A stretch of 64,000 bases of DNA from Anthoceros angustus (lineage: Eukaryota > Streptophyta > Anthocerotopsida > Anthocerotales > Anthocerotaceae). Shown piece after piece: positions 33,446 through 45,516 of the stretch. Under the pieces are notes generated by a model. That model did not search any database. It was not told where the DNA came from and worked only from the letters and a program-made list of their open reading frames with translations. The position numbers were made by a program, and so were the translations under genes. Position 1 is the first letter of the stretch. Every line of letters starts with the position of its first letter. Location: assembly GCA_010909165.1 (NCBI GenBank), contig MU008224.1, forward strand, positions 59,444 to 123,443, in the 5' to 3' direction.

Positions 33446-33825
33446 CCTAAGCCATTTGGACATGTCTATCTCGGTTGTGAGACGAGGGACACCTTTTGAC
33501 TGCCGTATGTTTATCTACTGCCTGTCACAAAATAAGATACCTAATTTTTCAATAGTTATAAAATAAGAAACCAAAGAGATTTTTTATTAATTTTAAAATA
33601 AGAGACCTAAGAGATTTTTCATTCTTTTTATTGAGAGGTTCGGAATGATGCCCGTGCAAGATACAAACTTGTTTGTGCATTGTCGAGTCATATGAGAAAT
33701 TGCGTTTACTTATTTAACAAGAAATTGAGTTTACTTATTTAACAATGTCCGGCCGAGTCATTCGGAATGACTGAGGGTTAAGAATGACGCATGCCGGGCT
33801 TAACTTCATGAAATCCCAAGGGCAA

Positions 33826-33940
33826 TGAAGAAGAAAGAAGAAGAATTTTATTTGAGTCCACTAAGGACGGATTTCCGTCATGGGACTTGGTACTTAACAA
33901 CTTGTACCATGGTGTGCCTAAGCTACTTGCACCAATGGCA
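33826..33940 (-). repeat. SINE-like repeat, truncated copy d
   Basis: About 115 bp matching the tail-proximal part of the unit at 33251 (tccgtcatgggacttggtac). The distal half is missing, as expected for 5' truncation. Confidence 0.6.
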
Positions 33941-34041
33941 ATTGAAACAGGGGAAAAAGAACTTTTAAGCAAAATTCCCAGGAAATCCTCACACGATGTG
34001 CCTTACACAGGTTCCAACTTCCAATAAACAGGTAGATGGGC

Positions 34042-35296
34042 CTTACAACAGACAGGCATGTCAGTGCTTTTCAGTCCTCATTCCGCTAAAAGTTATCCAG
34101 TTCAGGATCTTAATTAAGTTACAAGAACGCCCTGAAGCTCTAAGCTCAGGACTTCGAAGTACATACATGTACATATGTAGTGTGCACCAGACTCCAGACT
34201 CTGGAGTCTGGAGCACCTGGCTCTGACTAGTACAACAGTACAACAGGGGACTGTGCAATACGATTGTACAGTGGCTAGTAGATCTTTGTCTCTTGCACAA
34301 ACAGTCTGTAACTAGTCCTGGACACTCCTGGAATCGAAGAGACAACTTGGAAGAAACAAAAGTTCGTGATTCTGTTACTTGCATGGTACCGTACGTCCTC
34401 CAAAGCGCACCACAAGACTACAACATTAATCGTGAGCATTACAAATCTAGCAAACGAGAATGAGCAATTGCTCCTATCAAGAGAACATACAACATCAATG
34501 AAGCACACTGGTCCGACTAGGATGACGGTTCTGCTCCAGGGCTGGGAGAAGAGAGTTGTACAACAGGGCCGCGAAGATATCAAGAGGTCCTGGCAGACAG
34601 TAGTGGAGGCAATCAACTCCACCGACGTGAGCGTCAGGACGCTTGTTCACAATGGCGGCTAAGTCGATGAACGTGTGGCCAAAAGTTTCCACTATGGTCC
34701 TCGCCAGCTCATTCTGTTCTGCAAACTTTCCCCAGTTGTGGGGCATGGTCTCCGTAGGCAGGGGTTCAGAGATGGGTCCATCATACATGGAGCAATTCGG
34801 GTGCCCTGCAGGACGAAGAGTAATCACAGTGACCAAACGACCAAGCATAAAAGTCAGATGTCTACAAGGGAGGCTTACTTCTCCTGCATGAGTGGAATGC
34901 ACATATATATCAGACCCAGCCCTCACCCACCATGAGGGTGCTCCGGTAGAAAACCATCGTAGAAGGATATCTTGCTCGGATGATGTGAAGCGTGTTGATA
35001 AGGTGCTCTGTGTAATTGCCGTTGTTTTCGTAATGGGCTCCTCTGTTCAGAACAAGGATGGAGACTTCCCACTCTTGCATGAAGGAAATCCACGGGAACT
35101 CTTGAAATCCAGAGGAGTTCCGCATGCACTTTTCCCACTTTTGCGTGAGAGAGAGCCTGTCATTGCGCACAAAGCCAATATGGAAGCCGTCTTCCCCGAC
35201 AATGTCCTGGCAAACCTTGAAGTGGAGGCTAAAGGACTTCCAATTGTTGAGGGGCAGCCGCATCCCTCTTGTGTTCCTCAACAAGTAGTTGAGCAT
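34042..35296 (-). pseudogene. Tandem duplicate of the PC-esterase copy 2 3' half
   Basis: About 1.25 kb almost identical to 35296-36547. It carries exon 5 (34495-34805) and most of exon 4 (to about 35293, starting within NYLLRNTRG), but no GDS motif, exons 1-3 or anchor. One G is missing in a GGGG run near the exon 4 end (about 34933), changing STPHGG to STLMVG. The junction at 35293-35300 has the word ttac shared by both parents. It could be a true tandem duplication leaving a dead 3' copy, or two haplotypes joined by the assembler. Confidence 0.75.
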
Positions 35297-35741
35297 TACA
35301 ACAGACAGGCATGTCAGTGCTTTTCAGTCCTCATTCCGCTAAAAGTTATCCAGTTCAGGATCTTAATTGTTACAAGAACGCCCTGAAGCTCTAAGCTCAG
35401 GACTTCCACATACATGTACATATGTAGTGTGCACCAGACTCCAGACTCTGGAGTCTGGAGCACCTAACTCTGACTAGTACAACAGTACAACAGGGGACTG
35501 TGCAATACGATTGTACAGTGGCTAGTAGATCTTTGTCTCTTGCACAAACAGTCTGTAACTAGTCCTGGACACTCCTGGAATCGAAGAGACAACTTGGAAG
35601 AAACAAAAGTTCGTGATTCTGTTACTTGCATGGTACCGTACGTCCTCCAAAGCGCACCACAAGACTACAACATTAATCGTGAGCATTACAAATCTAGCAA
35701 ACGAGAATGAGCAATTGCTCCTATCAAGAGAACATACAACA

Positions 35742-37532
35742 TCAATGAAGCACACTGGTCCGACTAGGATGACGGTTCTGCTCCAGGGCTGGGAGAAGAG
35801 AGTTGTACAACAGGGCCGCGAAGATATCAAGAGGTCCTGGCAGACAGTAGTGGAGGCAATCAACTCCACCGACGTGAGCGTCAGGACGCTTGTTCACAAT
35901 GGCGGCTAAGTCGATGAACGTGTGGCCAAAAGTTTCCACTATGGTCCTCGCCAGCTCATTCTGTTCTGCAAACTTTCCCCAGTTGTGGGGCATGGTCTCC
36001 GTAGGCAGGGGTTCAGAGATGGGTCCATCATACATGGAGCAATTCGGGTGCCCTGCAGGACGAAGAGTAATCACAGTGACCAAACGACCAAGCATAAAAG
36101 TCAGATGTCTACAAGGGAGGCTTACTTCTCCTGCATGAGTGGAATGCACATATATATCAGACCCGGCCCTCACCCACCATGAGGGGTGCTCCGGTAGAAA
36201 ACCATCGTAGAAGGATATCTTGCTCGGATGATGTGAAGCGTGTTGATAAGGTGCTCTGTGTAATTGCCGTTGTTTTCGTAATGGGCTCCTCTGTTCAGAA
36301 CAAGGATGGAGACTTCCCACTCTTGCATGAAGGAAATCCACGGGAACTCTTGAAATCCAGAGGAGTTCCGCATGCACTTTTCCCACTTTTGCGTGAGAGA
36401 GAGCCTGTCATTGCGCACAAAGCCAATATGGAAGCCGTCTTCCCCGACAATGTCCTGGCAAACCTTGAAGTGGAGGCTAAAGGACTTCCAATTGTTGAGG
36501 GGCAGCCGCATCCCTCTTGTGTTCCTCAACAAGTAGTTGAGCATTACGTAGAAAAGTTGCTGGTTCAGAGAGTCGCCCACGATCAAAATATTCCTGTTCG
36601 CTCCAACAAGCCTGAGACAAACGAAAGCAGACAATTGGTCACCGTTTCAAATGCTTGAGCAGCAGCAACAGACCTGAACCAACGTTGAGAAAGCAAACTA
36701 GGCTTAATTTTCACATGATCGCGTGCACAATGTACCTGCAAAAATCATCTCGATCGAAGGGCAACAACGGGCAGATCTCGTTTGTCTGCCACACCCATCT
36801 AAGATCCATTCTCACCTGCATTGGCGGCCATGACACAGAAACAGATTCAACGTGGGCGAGCCGTAGCTAGGTAGGAAAATAACAATCCGGACAGTACCAT
36901 ACAACTCTGACGCTCCACCCATCACGTTCAGCAATTATCACGTTAAGTACGACGCGATATGCAGGCTATTACATTCCAATGGCTCCCGTTGGCAGCAGCG
37001 CGGTTGGCGTCCTCACCCGTAACACCTCCAGGGATGGCATTGCGCCATCTCCGGTCACATTGCTCGTACGAGCCTCCCACAATGTTGGGTGGAATCCAGC
37101 GGGGCGTGTCGCTGTACACCCATCGTCCCGACTCGCTGCATCCACAACCCAAAATCCCACCATCCTCTTCAACACATAGCACGATTCCGCAACAAGCACC
37201 CAGCGCTGCTACAACCCATTCATTCCTATGGCTGCGACAACAGACCTGAAGCATTTCACCCTCTGCTTGTACTCCGTCGCCGCCCTCCCCCGGAGCGCTG
37301 TTCCTTGGACGAGCAGACTGTCGGAAAAACTGAACGAGATGGGTCCGGCGATGTACCGCTCTGCTCCAGATACGATGTCGCCCCGATGCAAGACCTCAAT
37401 GCCAAGAATCAGGAGCATGCCTGTGAAGACAGCTGCGCACGTCACCTTCGTTTTGCCGCAGACATGGCCTCTTGCCCCTTTCATCGTCACCACGGCGCCG
37501 CGCTCCCTGAGGCTGTCCCACTCCGGAATCAC
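35742..37532 (-). CDS. PC-esterase / TBL-like protein, copy 2 (5 exons, 424 aa)
   Basis: Exons on the minus strand: 37246-37532, 36973-37135, 36736-36815, 36178-36611 and 35742-36052; intron phases 2,0,2,1, as in the other two copies. The first donor is GTCTGT, weaker than the rest. Residues about 32-50 (AAVFTGMLLILGIEVLH) are a membrane anchor. Later motifs: ESGRWVYSDTPRWIPPNIVG, a Trp/Cys motif in exon 3 (NETCPL-type), LIVGDSLNQQLFY (GDS 189-191) and DCLHYCLPGPLDIF (D386, H389). Predicted role: Golgi acyl-ester transfer or hydrolysis on wall glycans. It is much closer to the gene at 42292-44106 than to the one at 1955-3621. Exons 4 and 5 are duplicated downstream at 34042-35296. Confidence 0.87.
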
Positions 37533-37755
37533 GCCTGGACACGACTCACCACCACAATTTCATGCCACCCGACGCATTCTCGTCGCCCTCGATGCCTGCA
37601 AGCTGTGCGACAGCGTGAACGATGAGCGAGATTGGATCCATTCCGAATCCGCATTACGTCACCTCCACCGGCTGCCGGTCTTCCACCCGATTGTCCCTCG
37701 GGCTCATTTGCACATGAACTGCATCTCCGAATTCCTCACACCTTCCCCGCGATCT

Positions 37756-37767
37756 TCATATATATGG
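37756..37767 (-). promoter_or_regulatory. Candidate TATA box of PC-esterase copy 2
   Basis: The minus strand reads CCATATATATG about 230 bp upstream of the ATG at 37532, in a CT-rich region. Position is comparable to the motif upstream of the copy at 42292-44106. Confidence 0.4.
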
Positions 37768-38659
37768 ACTCCCCTCTCCCTCCTGCTGCCCTCCCCTCCG
37801 CCTCCTCCCCTCACCCATCCTTTTCTTCAGGGTTTGACCTTCCACGTGTTCCTAGTTGGTGTTTATAAAGTCCTCATACAAACTTTTCATAGTTTATGTT
37901 ATTATTTTATTATATATTTTGTTTAAGTTCATAGAGAAATTAGAAGAAAAAAGAACATTCCAACTTGTGGAGCTTTAAATATTTCATAAGAGTCCTTTAA
38001 AAATAAATTGTACTTCTTTGAACAATAATTGTACTTCTCAAACCCTTGCTTTGCCAAAGGCACTTCCTAGCATCATTTTCTCTCAATGAAAACTTTACCC
38101 AACTTTGGTTTGCACTTCCCAAACCCTTGTGTTACCAAGGGCTATAGTGGAGCGATTTCATAAACTCAGCACTCGAGCGATTTCATAAACTCAACTTTCA
38201 CGTTACGAACCAAAAAGTATTCTTTTGAAAATTCTTGCACTTAGCCTTTCTTTTGAAAGTTCTTATGTTGAGGCTGGAGTGGAGCAATTTCATAAACTCA
38301 GCAAGTATTCTTTTGAAAATTTTTGCACTTAGCCTTTCTTTTGAAAGTTCTTGTGTTGAGGCTGGAGTGGAGCAATTTCATAAACTCAGCACTGCAGCGA
38401 TTTCATAAACTCAACTTTCACGTTTAGAAACTTTTATGCAAAATAATAAGTTTGGACTAATCAATTGAATCATGTCTTCTATGTTTTCTTGTGTATTATA
38501 TGTTTTTTTAAGTCCTAAATACATACATAAGAATACAAATTAGAAAGGTGCTAGATTAATAGGGAACTTCTCCACTGGAGAACCCCAACATGTTGTGCAT
38601 TCTGGTTGATGTTGTATATTTAAGGCAAAGGCCGTTACACAAAGTAACGGCTTAGAATT

Positions 38660-38736
38660 AGCTGATCAAGCTTGAGTAAGTAATTCTAAGCTTAGAATGG
38701 ATTAGCTTAGAATTACTTACTCAAGCTTGATCAGCT
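38660..38736. repeat. Perfect 33-bp inverted repeat, 11-nt loop
   Basis: Left arm 38660-38692 (agctgatcaagcttgagtaa...) and right arm 38704-38736 are exact reverse complements. The arms contain nested TGATCA and AAGCTT palindromes. It could be a foldback/MITE remnant or an end-to-end pair. Confidence 0.95.
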
Positions 38737-39571
38737 TGAGACCTCTTACTTTCAAAAGAATGATTGCTGCAAGACAAATTACTTATTAAGAAGCATACAA
38801 TTAGAACGAGAAGCAGTAGATTAGCAATCTTAGTTAAGTCAGACAAAGATAATAGATATGCAATTAATGGATTTATAGCGCATACAGAAAAACAATTAGT
38901 TTCTGCCCTGGTTAGAGGACAAACTAGGGCAGAAAAATAGGTGGAAGAAAGGCAGAACCAAGGAGACAAACTCCAATACGATGGTTTTATGAGACAATGA
39001 CAGTAGAAGGGTGCTGGTGAACATACCCTGATGGGAGTTGCTCAAGGGAGAACGCGGAACATGTAAACGTCTCATGCATTGAAAGTGAGCACATTACAGC
39101 GAAAGCCAAGGAAGAACGAGCAAAAACCTAATTGGGCAACATTGTCTGAAAATGCAGGTCGGAATTTGCTAGTAAACGAACTTGTTAACTTTGCGCTTAT
39201 TAAAGAGGGTTTAAACACGCTTGAGGACAACAATGGTGGCTTTGAAATTGGAGGTTTGAATTCGCTGGAAACATGTGATGCTTACAATGGTGTCCACGCA
39301 ACGCCACTTTGGATGCTCGGGTGTTCAGCCTGAGCATTTTGATTAGCGAAGACAATCTGACCACTGGTACCTATGCAATCGGGGATGTTTGAGTCGACAA
39401 TAAAGGCGCTTAGTTAGTGCGGACACGGTTTTACAGAAGGATGCTTCTGCAAACTGGTCTCATACACTTGGAGGTGCCCAAAGCATCAACACAGACAATA
39501 TCGTAAAGGAAGGTGCTCATGCAAGCTTGTTACCTACACACACGAACAAAAACGCATAGAAGATCGACTAG

Positions 39572-39826
39572 GGTGCAAGCATTCTAACGGTTGGAGAGAA
39601 CACAAGTGGAAGCGTTCAGGCGGTTGGAGAGGCCACGGATGGAAGCACTCAAGCAACTAGTGAGGACCCAAGTGAAAGTGCTCAAGTGACTAGTAAGGAT
39701 GCATGCAACGCCACTCAGGTGGTTGGTGAAGACACATGCAATGGTGCTCAGGCGGCTAGTGAAGACATATGCAACGGCGCTCAGATGACTGGTGAAGATG
39801 CATATACAGGCACTCAAGCGATATGA
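39572..39826 (+). repeat. 33-bp repeat array, seven units coding an 11-residue motif
   Basis: Units such as gttggtgaagacacatgcaa... translate in one plus-strand frame as VGEDTCNGAQA-type repeats (x-[GS]-E-[DA]-x-x-x-G-x-Q-x), seven times without a stop, ending in TGA at 39826. The DNA units diverge more than the amino-acid pattern. No start codon or flanking frame is visible (TAG lies just upstream), so this may be an exon remnant of a repeat protein. Confidence 0.55.
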
Positions 39827-41304
39827 TGAAGACACATATGTGCACACTGTGAGCAAAAATGCAGACTTTTGGGCAGTTTGTGAGGACGTAAATGCTCATG
39901 TGACTAGGAAAGGTGCAGGCGCTTGATGGAGATGCAAGCATCCAGGCAATAAACGGTAATGCCTAGGCAGTTGGCAATGGTATTTTAGAGACAGATACTT
40001 ACACATACCTATTCCATACACTTTGTGATATCCATGGAGTTGACGAGCATGTCTTGAAGACGAGTGCTTGTAAAACCCCATTCTATACACCAGGAGATGC
40101 TCAGACAGTCAACAGAGTCACTTGGAGGGCTGGTGTTTTCACAAACGTGATCACAGACTCGTCTCATGTATCTGAAGGTGCCCAAAGATGAGGGAGGTAT
40201 CGCTTTGAAGAAGGATGCCTACACAAACTCTCCATTCTGTTAGCAGACTTGAGCTAACCAGTGCCCATGTGAGGTTAGTGGTGACCAGAAAAGCGAGGCC
40301 AAGTTTCTCGCAAAATACTTGGCCAATTGTGTTTATCTTGGTACCATCCAATAGGGCTCATCAAGAGGAACATAATGTTACCAAACTTGTATTTTTTTTT
40401 AGTTGATCAGTTTTACGACGGAACGTGGGTCTTCAGTAATTTTGAGCTGGCTCATTGATGCTTTGAAATAGTGCGGTACCAAGTGCAACTTTGGCTGTCC
40501 AATAACCCGACCATGCTTTGGGCCTTGGTTGTACATTTTATTTATTTTAGATTATTCTTGTAAATTATGATATAATTATGGATAAAGGATTAGGATCAAA
40601 AAGACTAGGACTATGATTTTAAAGTTATTTTTATATATTTAAATTATATTGAAGTCCTTTTGTTTATTCCTCTAGGGAGGACCAAAATTTGGTTAAGTTA
40701 CACAACATACATAATTTAATCGTAATATGTATATAAAATATGTAAAATAAAATTAATTAATTAATTTTAAATAGATATAGTAATTACTTGTAATATGTGG
40801 TATATAGTTAAAATATGTATAATAAATTTTTAAAATTATTTATTCATAGCATAAAATATCCACAAACAAACAAAGGGGATCAGGCTTGGAGCTCTTGTCT
40901 ACGAGGTGCTCTAAAATATCTCTCCTTTTGTTATATACAAGCGGCAATCCTAAGGGACAATATTGGCAATCCTATGGGCCAATATTCCATCGGCAGCCAT
41001 AGTCGTAGGAGTATAATGAGCATTGGGTGCCCTTTGAGGATAGATGTGCTCAGAGGATTGCATGACATTTTTCGTGCATGGTGAGGCTTAGCTTGTGCGA
41101 TGCCACGCTTGGGCATTATCATTGTTTCCATTGTCTGCGATCGTCCTCTAACCACCAAAGATTGTCCTCCGCCTCGACCCACAGGCAAATAAAAAGGTCT
41201 ACTCTTTTGCCCTACTGGCAAAGTTACAAGTGAAGCATTGATTTAGTCATGGGGATCTATAAATGATGCGAAAGCCGTGCTCTAGATACACTGTATTATA
41301 TTAG

Positions 41305-41392
41305 TGGCTATGGTCGTGCAAGGACTAAATACAAGAAATTGGACTAATTGGCTATGGTCGTGCAAGGACTAAATACAAGAAATTGGACTAAT
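41305..41392. repeat. 44-bp tandem duplication
   Basis: The unit tggctatggtcgtgcaagga... occurs twice head-to-tail without substitutions apart from the edge. Confidence 0.9.
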
Positions 41393-41602
41393 CAGTGCTG
41401 ACTGCATGCTTAGACCCAAAACACCATGTCCAACTTGAGATACTCTCGAATTCCAGAGTTTGGTTTCAAAAGGAAAAGGAGCCGTAGCATTTGTGTGCCA
41501 CTATGCAGGCTTACTGTAAAGATTTATGAGAAAGAGGTCCGGCCTCGTTGCTGCCCGCTTCCACTTCGTTGTCTTTTCCAACAAATATGTTTGCAGGCTA
41601 TT

Positions 41603-41640
41603 CATTTTTCTCCTCAGCTGCTCAGCTGAGGAGAAAAATG
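41603..41640. repeat. Short hairpin (16-bp arms)
   Basis: catttttctcctcagc and its reverse complement gctgaggagaaaaatg separated by tgctca. On either strand a T-run or A-run flanks the stem. No adjacent gene uses it in an obvious way. Confidence 0.85.
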
Positions 41641-42291
41641 GATACAGGGCAACCACGATTTTTGGAAAGGAATCCCCGGAAATCCTGACAGGCTGACACG
41701 CCAGGCTTTTACAAGTTCGCCGAAATAGGCACGCCACATGCAAATCACCCTTGCAACCGACACCTATGTCGGCCCTTTTCAGTCCTCATCCGGCACTAAA
41801 ATTTATCAAGTCGAGGATTCTTATTAAATAATAATAAGCTCCTGATCTTTGTAATCAAGAGTATTCTTTATCGATAGGATATAATCGTATAAGGTTGTAT
41901 TTATGTGATGATAAAAATCATCATCGTTTGAAAAGGGTCTTACCCAAAACCCACCAGCCTACCCCCGACGGTCCAAGGTTAGCCTCTCAGGGAGATACTC
42001 TGCAGATAATAGACTCTAGAGCACCTGGCTCTGACTAGTACTTCAGTTCAAGAAGGGACTTTACAATGCGATTGTACATTGGTTAGTACACGTTGTCTCT
42101 TGCACACACAGGCTGGAGTCCTGGACGCGCCTGGAAGAGACTCCTTGAAAGACTAAGTCTGTTAGTTGCAAGGTACAGTTGGCACAACTACAATTTTGTG
42201 TTTTGAGAACTACAAATCAATGCCTACAAATGAGAATGAGCAATGGCTCCCTTCAAGAGAACACCTCAACCGATGAAGCACGGTAGTCCAA

Positions 42292-44106
42292 CTAGTACCA
42301 AGGCTGACGGTTCAGCCTCAGGACTGGGAGAAGAGAGTTGTAAAAGAGATGCGCGAAGATATCAAAAGGCCCTGGCAGACAGTAGTGCAAGCAATCAACT
42401 CCACCTACGTGAGCGTCAGGACGCTTGTTCACAATGGCGGCGAAGTCGATGAACGTGTGCCCAAAGTTTTCCACGATGGTCCTCGCCAGCTCATTCTGGG
42501 GTGCAAACTTTGCCCAATTGTGGGTCATGGTCTCCGGAGGCAGGGGTTCAGTGAGGGGTGCATCGTAATTGGAGCAATTCGGGTGCCCTGCAGGACGAGC
42601 AGTCACAGTGAACCAACATAAAAGCCAAAGGTTTGGAAAGCAAAATTACCTGAACTGCAAAGCGGAAAGCAAACAGATTTGAGAGCCTCACTCACCATGA
42701 GGGGTGCTCCGGTAGAAAACCATTGTAGAAGGGTATCTTGCTTGGATGATGTGAAGCGTGTTGATAAGGTGCTCTGTGAAATTGCCGTTGTTTTCGTAAT
42801 GGGCCCCTCTGTTCAGAACAAGAATGGAGACTTTCCACTCATCCATGAAGGAAATCCACGGGAACTCTTGAAATCCAGAGGAATTCCGCATGCACTTCTC
42901 CCACTTGTGCGTAAGAGAGAGCCTGTCATTGCGCACATAGCCAATATCGAAGCCGTCTTCCCCGACAACGTCCTGGCAGACCTTGAAGCGGAGGCTGAAG
43001 GCCTTCCAATTGTTAAGGGGCAGCTTCATCCCTGTTGTATTCTTCAACAAGTAGTTGAGCATTACGTAGAACAGTTCCTGGTTCAGAGAGTCGCCCACAA
43101 TCAAAATATTCCTGTTCGCTCCCACGAGCCTGAGACCCATACGGAAGCAGATTATTCAGCACCGCCTCAAATGCTTGAGCAGCAGCAGCAGACCCAAACC
43201 AACGAAGAGGAAGAAAATCGGATTCCGCTTGAGGCAGAAATGACGGGGCGTGCACATGTACCTGCAAAAGTCCTCTCGATCGAAGGGCAACAACGGGCAG
43301 GTCTCGTTAGTCTGCCATACCCATCTTAGATCCATCCTCACCTGCATTTGCGGCCATGACACGGACACAGGTTCAACGTGGGTGAGCCGTAGTAGGTAGG
43401 AAAGAAGCAATCCTGACAGTATCATACATCCAGCTCTGACGCTCCCCCTATCACGTTCAGCAATTATTACGTTTGGTACGGCGCGATATGCAGGCAGGCT
43501 ATTACATTCCAATGGCTCCCGTTGGCGGCAGCGCGGTTGGCGTCCTCACCCGTAACACCTCCAGGGGTGGCATTGAGCCATCTCTTGTCACATTGCTCAT
43601 ACGAGCCTCCCACAATGTTGGGAGGAATCCAGCGGGGCGTGTCGCTGTACACCCATCGTCCCGACTCGCTGCATCCACAACCCACAATCCCACCATCCTC
43701 GTCAACACACGGCACGATTCCGCAACAAGAGCCCACCGTCATTGCCACTGCCACTGCCAGCAGCTACAGCTGCTTCCGCATACCTGAAGCACTGCACTCG
43801 CTGCCTGTACTCCGTCGCCGCCCTCCCCCGGAGCGCTGTTCCTTTGACGATCGCGAGCAGGCTGTCCGCGGAGAAGCGGAACGGGATGGGTCCGCCGAGG
43901 TAGCGCTCTGCTCCGTATAGGATGACGCCCAGATGCAGCACCTCGATGCCTAGAATGACGAGCACGCCTGTGAAGACAGCTCCGCACATCACCTTCATCT
44001 CCCCGCAGACATGGTGGCCCTTGGCCCCTCTCATGGTAGCGACGGCCGCCCTGAGGCTACCTGGCGCTCCAGCCCGGGAATCGGCCCTGGACGCTCTCAC
44101 CACCAC
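42292..44106 (-). CDS. PC-esterase / TBL-like protein, copy 3 (5 exons, 431 aa)
   Basis: Exons on the minus strand: 43784-44106, 43506-43668, 43262-43341, 42696-43129 and 42292-42587; GT-AG introns with phases 2,0,2,1. Residues about 40-62 (GAVFTGVLVILGIEVLHLGV) are the membrane anchor. Exon 2 gives ESGRWVYSDTPRWIPPNIVG and EQCDKRW; exon 3 WVWQTNETCPLLPFDREDFC; exon 4 NILIVGDSLNQELFY with GDS at 201-203; exon 5 DCLHYCLPGPFDIFAHLFY with D398 and H401. These are the catalytic Ser and the Asp/His pair of the family. Plant TBL relatives O-acetylate xylan, mannan, xyloglucan or pectin, but the N-terminal domain here lacks the usual CDxFxGxWV form, so the substrate is open. The reading frame is fully intact. 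Confidence 0.88.
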
Positions 44107-44344
44107 ATGTACGTTCTCATGCTACCCGACACATAATCGTCACCCTCGATGCCTTTGAGCTGTGCGACGGCGTGAACGTTGAAGCAGTGGGGGCGGGATA
44201 TCGCTCCATTCGGAATCCTCATCACGTAACCTCGACAGGCTGCCGGTCTTCCAGCCGACTCTCTCCCTCGGGCACATACGTCGGTGCACTAACCACATTG
44301 ACTGCTTCTCCGAATGCGTCCAGGCCCTCCACATGATATCCAGA

Positions 44345-44356
44345 CACATATATAGA
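44345..44356 (-). promoter_or_regulatory. Candidate TATA box of PC-esterase copy 3
   Basis: The minus strand reads TCTATATATGTG about 240 bp upstream of the ATG at 44106. Confidence 0.4.
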
Positions 44357-45516
44357 CTTTCTCCCGTCAGCCTGTGTGGGGCGCCAAGGAAAGCCGCAAC
44401 TCCTGGGCCAATCTCCAACCAGCGACGCCGACCGTACAAACTCCTTCTTCCCTGTTCATCATCTTGCCGGCATGGTAAACATTGGGGAAGCATCGAAGGG
44501 TGGCAGACAGCCAAGGCACGCGCAACTTGCAAGTACATATTTACGGCTCTTGACAGGCTGCAGTGCTTCATTGTCCGATTTGTGCCTGCCCCAGCTCCAC
44601 CTGGCCGGCGCTGCCCCACAGCCTCTCTTCCTCATGGCACATGGCACTGGAGGCATTGAATTGTAAAAAGTTGTTTGTGCTTTCATAATGTCAGCTCTCA
44701 GGAATCGGGACCCGCAAGCGCGCCATTCCCGATGCCGATCCGCTCTACCGTTTATAACTTCTATTACGTGATCTATTACGTAAAACCTCGGGTTCGGAAT
44801 CCGGCAGCATGCTCCCTGGACCATGGACCATGGACCCTGCGCGCCGCGATTATTGCAGCCATGCACAGGCCTGCTGGCCTGCTTCAGCGCAAAGTCAAAT
44901 CTTTGTTTACCTGTATCTTTTAAACCTGTCATATCCGTTCTGTTGCAAGGGGCCAACATTTATCAGCCATCGTCGTCGATTTCAGACTTGGTCCCGGGGA
45001 CCAAGTCTCCGCGTCTCGGCGGAGGCAACAGTCACGCGGATTGCAGCTTGGAAGACGAGACCCCGAGGATTACAAGGACAATGAGATGGAAGGAACTTTT
45101 GTCCGTGCCAAAGTCATGGCCTACAGCGCTCGGCAGCGCTTAAGGGTCGAGAGACATTTGTTAACACACGAACATAGTTGGAATTTTGTTCAATAATCCA
45201 ACGTGTCAGCTACATAAGGCAAACAGGTGGAACTCAGTTTTGTGCCCGAATCCCCTCACCTCCCTATGGGCTCCAGTGTGGGCCAATATCAGTACCGCAG
45301 AACAGTCTGATTAGCATAATTCTACAGCAGGGAACTGGATTACGCCCACGTCCACAGTATGTTACATAAACATGAGTCCGAGTTCCAACAATTGCAAGCC
45401 TCCCAAATTAGATAATTGCATCAAGAAAGGCACTGCTTTGCAAGCTCATAAATAGCGTATCACCTCTATCCAAACCAGATTACAAGTTACTACGAGCGTC
45501 AGACACCTCCAATGTG
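44357..45516. other. Intergenic, no gene seen
   Basis: Several overlapping open frames on both strands, none with a recognised motif or splice-consistent continuation. The right end is presumably the 3' UTR of the kelch gene. Confidence 0.35.

Larger units (their letters stand above)
37930..42291. other. Long AT-rich intergenic region
   Basis: No gene is recognised over 4.3 kb. 38155-38420 holds repeated gcgatttcataaactca words in about 50-110-bp units. A hairpin, an 11-codon repeat array, a 44-bp tandem duplication and a short palindrome are listed separately. A 84-codon frame at 39079-39333 has no known motif. 40540-40860 is very AT-rich. Confidence 0.5.

Noticed and set aside
38155-38420. 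CRISPR-like spaced repeats
   Set aside because: Short imperfect tandem repeats with no uniform spacers, in a plant nuclear context.
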